Source: an uncultured Prevotella sp.
Lineage (GTDB): Bacteria; Bacteroidota; Bacteroidia; Bacteroidales; Bacteroidaceae
Assembly (NCBI GenBank): GCA_900770395.1
Contig: CAAGKM010000024.1
Span: 186,001 to 250,000, forward strand
Length of the DNA: 64,000 bases
Reading direction: 5' to 3'
Each line of letters starts with the position of its first letter. Within the stretch, counting starts at the first letter, position 1. Position numbers and translations under genes: made by a program. The notes below the pieces were generated by a model, which worked only from the letters and a program-made list of their open reading frames with translations, ran no database searches and was not told the DNA's origin. Below, piece after piece: positions 60,948 to 64,000 of this stretch.

Positions 60948-63098
60948 ATGATTTCAGATAGATTTAATTACGAAGATATCCCAAATGAGCATATGATAAA
61001 TCCGCAAGCTTTATCATTTTATAAAGAAGGTGTAAAAGCATTGCACAATAGCGATTTTAAAATGGCTTCATCTTGGTTTGCCAAAGCAATTGGAATAGAT
61101 TGTACTTTTTATAATGCATATCTTCAAAAGCATTATGCGTTAAAAAATCTCGACAATTCCAACCATTCGTTAACATCTGAGATTATTAAGTGTCTTGACA
61201 AATGTATTGAATTTGGTCCAAAATCAGCATACCCATATCTGATAAAAGGTTCATATTTTCAATCTTTGAAAAAATACATAAAAGCTATTGAAGTGTTCAA
61301 GCAGGGGATGAATATTTGTTCATATGAAATATCTCTTGTTCTTGAAATTGCTCATTGTTACAAATTGTTGGGAGAATATAATGAAGTCATAAAATACTAC
61401 GAGATAGCTCTTGATAAAGTTATAGAATATTCATTTCATTTAAACAACATCGGTGAACGTATATTGGGATTGAAAAAAATACCTTCAAAGACAAAGTATA
61501 GCACTATTTCTTCAAGAATTGTGCCTTCACCTCAATTTTCAACTTTCATAGCGGATATATGTGCCGAATATAGTGCATTCATGGCAGAAATTGGCATGTT
61601 ATCTAAATCATATCAATTAATTAGCAAAGCTATTGTTAATAGTAAATGGGATGATTATATTGAACAACGAATGAAACTGACGTTATCATTCCCAGATTCT
61701 ATAAAAACCCCTTTAGTTAAAGAGAATTTATACAAAGATTATTCTTTACGAAAAAAGCTGGGAGGGCTTCTTTGGGAAAACAATAACCTATATTTATATA
61801 ATATTCTGAAAGACGGAGTGATTCCAAAATCACAACGTATTCCGATAAATCTGATTGCTTATATATTCAATGATAAGCCATTAAGTATAATCCAATGGGG
61901 TGTTTTGAATAAAAAAATTCATGATGTCTCATCATTCCTGCTTAATGAAGTCCATTCCATCGTAGAAATAAAAGATTTCATTGAATATTTGGGTTTAATT
62001 GCTATTAAAAATGATAAACGCGATAGTTTATTCATGACGGCTCTTATTCATTACTATCTTGGAGGAACAGCATCTTCGTTTATGCTATTTGACGATGAGT
62101 TTGATATTTGTTTTGATTATTTATCAGCACGAGAAAGTTATTTCTATTCAAAGTTATCAAAAGATATGGGAATTGATTTTATCCAAATCAATTCTTTTGG
62201 CATAGCACAATTGGAACGCACTAATAAAACACATGAGGATTACTTCTTTCTGGGTATGATGTATCTATTAGATATGAATAGGGAAAAGGCAATAGATTGC
62301 TTTCGTAAAAGCACCTCTTATAAATATTCCAGACTTATGTTGTATATTTGTGCTAATATCGCAGAATATGAAAATGAAATTTTAATGTTTAATATATTTA
62401 GGCACAAAAAAATCGTTGATATAAACAATGGTATCGAACAGTTTATGGATTACTTTATTCTTCGAGAATGCTATTCATTCCTGCCTTTATCGTACATTCA
62501 AAATAATAGCAATTGTCCTTGTCCTATGCCTCTATGGGAAGCTTATATCTTTCAAGATGATTTAAAAATTGAAATTTCAAATGAAATTATCAGAATACAA
62601 TTATTGGAAGGAATACAAAATGAATTAACGCAATTCTCCGATGAGTGGATCATGAAAAAGATGGATAAATTAGTTCAGAAAACGGGGCTAAATTCATCCG
62701 TAGATATAAGTATTCAAAAGATTGCTTATTTAATCAGTGAATGCAATATTTCTCAAGAAGATGTAATTTCGTTATCAACATATTTGTATGCCAACCACTC
62801 AATTAATGTTAGTGAATTCATCAATATTAATATGTATTGTTTTTACATTAGTCGTTTGAAATTTAAAAATACCATTTTGAGAACTATTGTCTTTGCGGGA
62901 TGTGCATTTACCTCATATTGGCATGTCCTTTTAGGCATCGTTTTTTCTTCAGCGTTCTATTTTATAGACAGTTCTATGGAAATAGGAGAAGGGCGAATCT
63001 CATTTTCTGAATTTTCGAAAAACTTACATGACGGAGTGTCTCATGATTTCAAAACCCATAAATTACTTGAATTGCTGACAAAAAGTCTAAGGCAATAA
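60948..63098 (+). CDS. TPR-repeat protein of unknown function
   Basis: A 716-residue protein, AT-rich like the RiPP operon. The N-terminal 165 residues are TPR repeats (YKEGVKALHNSDFKMASSWF, SAYPYLIKGSYFQSLKKYIK, EIAHCYKLLGEYNEVIKYYE). The middle is helical, with another TPR-like unit near 430 (YFFLGMMYLLDMNREKAIDC). The C-terminus has a hydrophobic pair (about 650-680, TIVFAGCAFTSYWHVLLGIV). No signal peptide. It comes after the operon terminator and is the last gene before attR. It could be an immunity or sensing protein for the peptide, or element cargo; not known. Confidence 0.8.
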   Translation: MISDRFNYEDIPNEHMINPQALSFYKEGVKALHNSDFKMASSWFAKAIGIDCTFYNAYLQKHYALKNLDNSNHSLTSEIIKCLDKCIEFGPKSAYPYLIKGSYFQSLKKYIKAIEVFKQGMNICSYEISLVLEIAHCYKLLGEYNEVIKYYEIALDKVIEYSFHLNNIGERILGLKKIPSKTKYSTISSRIVPSPQFSTFIADICAEYSAFMAEIGMLSKSYQLISKAIVNSKWDDYIEQRMKLTLSFPDSIKTPLVKENLYKDYSLRKKLGGLLWENNNLYLYNILKDGVIPKSQRIPINLIAYIFNDKPLSIIQWGVLNKKIHDVSSFLLNEVHSIVEIKDFIEYLGLIAIKNDKRDSLFMTALIHYYLGGTASSFMLFDDEFDICFDYLSARESYFYSKLSKDMGIDFIQINSFGIAQLERTNKTHEDYFFLGMMYLLDMNREKAIDCFRKSTSYKYSRLMLYICANIAEYENEILMFNIFRHKKIVDINNGIEQFMDYFILRECYSFLPLSYIQNNSNCPCPMPLWEAYIFQDDLKIEISNEIIRIQLLEGIQNELTQFSDEWIMKKMDKLVQKTGLNSSVDISIQKIAYLISECNISQEDVISLSTYLYANHSINVSEFININMYCFYISRLKFKNTILRTIVFAGCAFTSYWHVLLGIVFSSAFYFIDSSMEIGEGRISFSEFSKNLHDGVSHDFKTHKLLELLTKSLRQ

Positions 63099-63315
63099 AC
63101 AGAGGGTAATTTAAAAATCAAACCAAGTAAGCATTATTGAAAGTACAAACACGTCAGTTACTCTTAATTTCATTTTCCCCTACTTTTGTTGGCGGGAACC
63201 ACAATCTTATTCTATACGAAACGCACACACATAAAAAACACTATTGTTATCTGTTTGTTATCTATTGGCATTTATTGCTATATATAATATTATGTATCAG
63301 TAAATTATTATTTTT

Positions 63316-63332
63316 CATTGGTTAGTAGCCCA
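63316..63332. other. attR: right end of the element
   Basis: The inverted core-site word CATTGGTTA (63316-63324) is followed by GTA and the shared core GCCCA (63328-63332). The 217 bp between the TPR gene and this point hold no gene. Confidence 0.8.
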
Positions 63333-63539
63333 CGAATAGCTGTTGTGGCGTTTTCCGAGATAGCCTGGCAACTCGCCATACAGCTCGTGCCCAGGCACAG
63401 TAATGGAGTTGCTGTAGAAATCTATATTCATATATATATCATACACATTATTATATATATATGCCTTGAAGGGCTGCTTTTTTTGTGCTCCAGCTGCAAG
63501 TGAAAGCAGAAAACTCAACAATATAAATAAATTCTTCAT
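63328..63539 (-). pseudogene. N-terminal fragment of the small exported protein split by the element
   Basis: From ATG 63539 the minus strand encodes a signal peptide (MKNLFILLSFLLSLAAGAQK) and then 50 residues up to YSWA at the core GCCCA. In the present arrangement the frame runs on for three codons of element sequence and stops (TGA at 63315-63317). The rest of the gene is at 40045-40260. Joined, the product is 140 residues. No family was recognised. A minus-strand TATCTTTG (63565-63572) may be its -7 box. Confidence 0.85.
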
Positions 63540-63624
63540 ACCATGTATTGTATAATTTGCATTGCAAAGATACTAATTTAAAATCAATTTTTTACCGATT
63601 TATAAATTTTTATAAGACTTTTTA

Positions 63625-63655
63625 TTTGATATTTGTAAAAAATATATTACCTTTG
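63625..63655 (+). promoter_or_regulatory. promoter of the glycogen synthase gene
   Basis: TTTG (63625-63628), a 19-nt spacer and TACCTTTG (63648-63655) match the consensus. The ATG is 20 nt downstream. Confidence 0.82.
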
Positions 63656-63674
63656 CGCCACAATATTGTATTTT

Positions 63675-64000
63675 ATGGTAAAAAGAATGTTATTCCCAGA
63701 CTATATTTTTGAGTCAAGCTGGGAAGTTTGTAATAAGGTTGGCGGTATTTACACCGTATTGTCTACAAGAGCGAAGACACTGCAGGAGACCATGGGCGAC
63801 AGACTGATATTCATCGGACCCGACTTCTGGAAGGAAACATCTTGCCCATATTTCAAAGAAGATAAGCGTATTTTCGAGGATTGGCGCGAGGATGCAGTTG
63901 CAGCGGGATTACATGTCCGCACAGGCAGATGGACAATACCAGGTGAGCCAGTGGCAATACTGGTTGATTTCACCCCATACTTTGAGAATAAAAATGAAAT
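63675..64000 (+). CDS. glycogen/starch synthase (partial)
   Basis: The first 108 codons of a glycogen synthase; the gene runs off the right edge. It begins MVKRMLFPDYIFESSWEVCN and continues KVGGIYTVLSTRAKTLQETM. The ESSWEVCNKVGGIYTV stretch is the sugar-nucleotide binding start of the large (GT3-like, eukaryote-type) glycogen synthases found in Bacteroidota. It matches the branching enzyme gene at 15132. It has its own consensus promoter and lies just beyond the gene split by the element. Confidence 0.88.
   Translation, partial: MVKRMLFPDYIFESSWEVCNKVGGIYTVLSTRAKTLQETMGDRLIFIGPDFWKETSCPYFKEDKRIFEDWREDAVAAGLHVRTGRWTIPGEPVAILVDFTPYFENKNE

Larger units (their letters stand above)
40256..63332. 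mobile_element. integrative mobilizable element carrying a RiPP locus
   Basis: About 23.07 kb. The boundaries come from the interrupted host gene: GCCCA at 40256-40260 and again at 63328-63332. Just inside each end is an inverted 9-bp word (TAACCAATG at 40262-40270; CATTGGTTA at 63316-63324), which in the predicted circle would sit either side of the crossover as tyrosine-recombinase core sites do. Contents: three tyrosine recombinases, an AbiE system, excisionase-like, mobilization and relaxase genes, then the RiPP cluster. No type IV secretion genes are present, so transfer would need a helper. Confidence 0.88.

Noticed and set aside
63137..63325. A 62-codon frame near attR
   Set aside because: It is AT-rich, starts from a non-ATG codon and runs across the element end; probably chance.
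40256..63332. Full conjugative element (ICE)
   Set aside because: No tra/VirB-like genes, coupling protein or pilus genes are present, so it is better called mobilizable.

Overview
The window comes from a member of the Bacteroidota, almost certainly order Bacteroidales. Evidence: the fused LpxC-FabZ, the SusC/SusD pair, a Na+-pumping NQR, glycogen genes of the phylum's type, and many promoters of the phylum's form (TTTG, 19-20 nt, TAnnTTTG) with almost no Shine-Dalgarno sequences. The genus cannot be read from sequence alone.

Core chromosome, 1-40,044: nqrA-nqrB (minus, nqrB cut by the window edge); tamB; a D-2-hydroxyacid dehydrogenase; rarA; an acidic orphan gene; a YeiH-type transporter; a minus-strand run glgB - membrane protein - family-10-like glycosidase - SGNH esterase; a YhcH protein; a MORN-repeat protein; kdsB; an initiator tRNA; tetR-fabG-pseudouridine synthase; a 979-bp gene-free stretch rich in repeats; clpC-phoH-purC-menG/ubiE-aroE-purM; a hemolysin-III protein; then the lipid A and envelope operon lpxD-lpxC/fabZ-lpxA-miaA-PBP1A-helicase. 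The core resumes at 63,333 with glycogen synthase (cut by the window end).

Mobile element, about 40,256-63,332 (23 kb). Its ends can be set almost to the base because it splits a small secreted-protein gene. The C-terminal part lies at 40,045-40,260 and the N-terminal part at 63,328-63,539; joining them at the shared 5-bp GCCCA restores one open frame of 140 codons. The left half has two tandem tyrosine recombinases, an AbiE-type toxin-antitoxin operon with two extra genes, an excisionase-like protein, a relaxase with accessory mobilization proteins, and a third tyrosine recombinase. No transfer apparatus is visible, so it looks mobilizable rather than self-transmissible.

The right half is visibly richer in A+T and carries what I consider the main discovery: a ribosomal-peptide (RiPP) locus. 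It encodes a 60-residue precursor ending in four CXXX tetrapeptides, two paralogous radical-SAM/SPASM enzymes, a small secreted protein, a ClpP-like serine peptidase with an intact Ser-His-Asp set, an ABC exporter without its own peptidase, a SusC/SusD pair, and a separate TPR protein. Its promoter sits in a 171-bp segment bracketed by perfect 18-bp inverted repeats, directly after the third tyrosine recombinase. This is the layout of a phase-variable invertible promoter, here read in the ON orientation.

Several core intergenic spaces also hold short tandem word arrays with a period of about 21-25 nt; each locus uses a different word.
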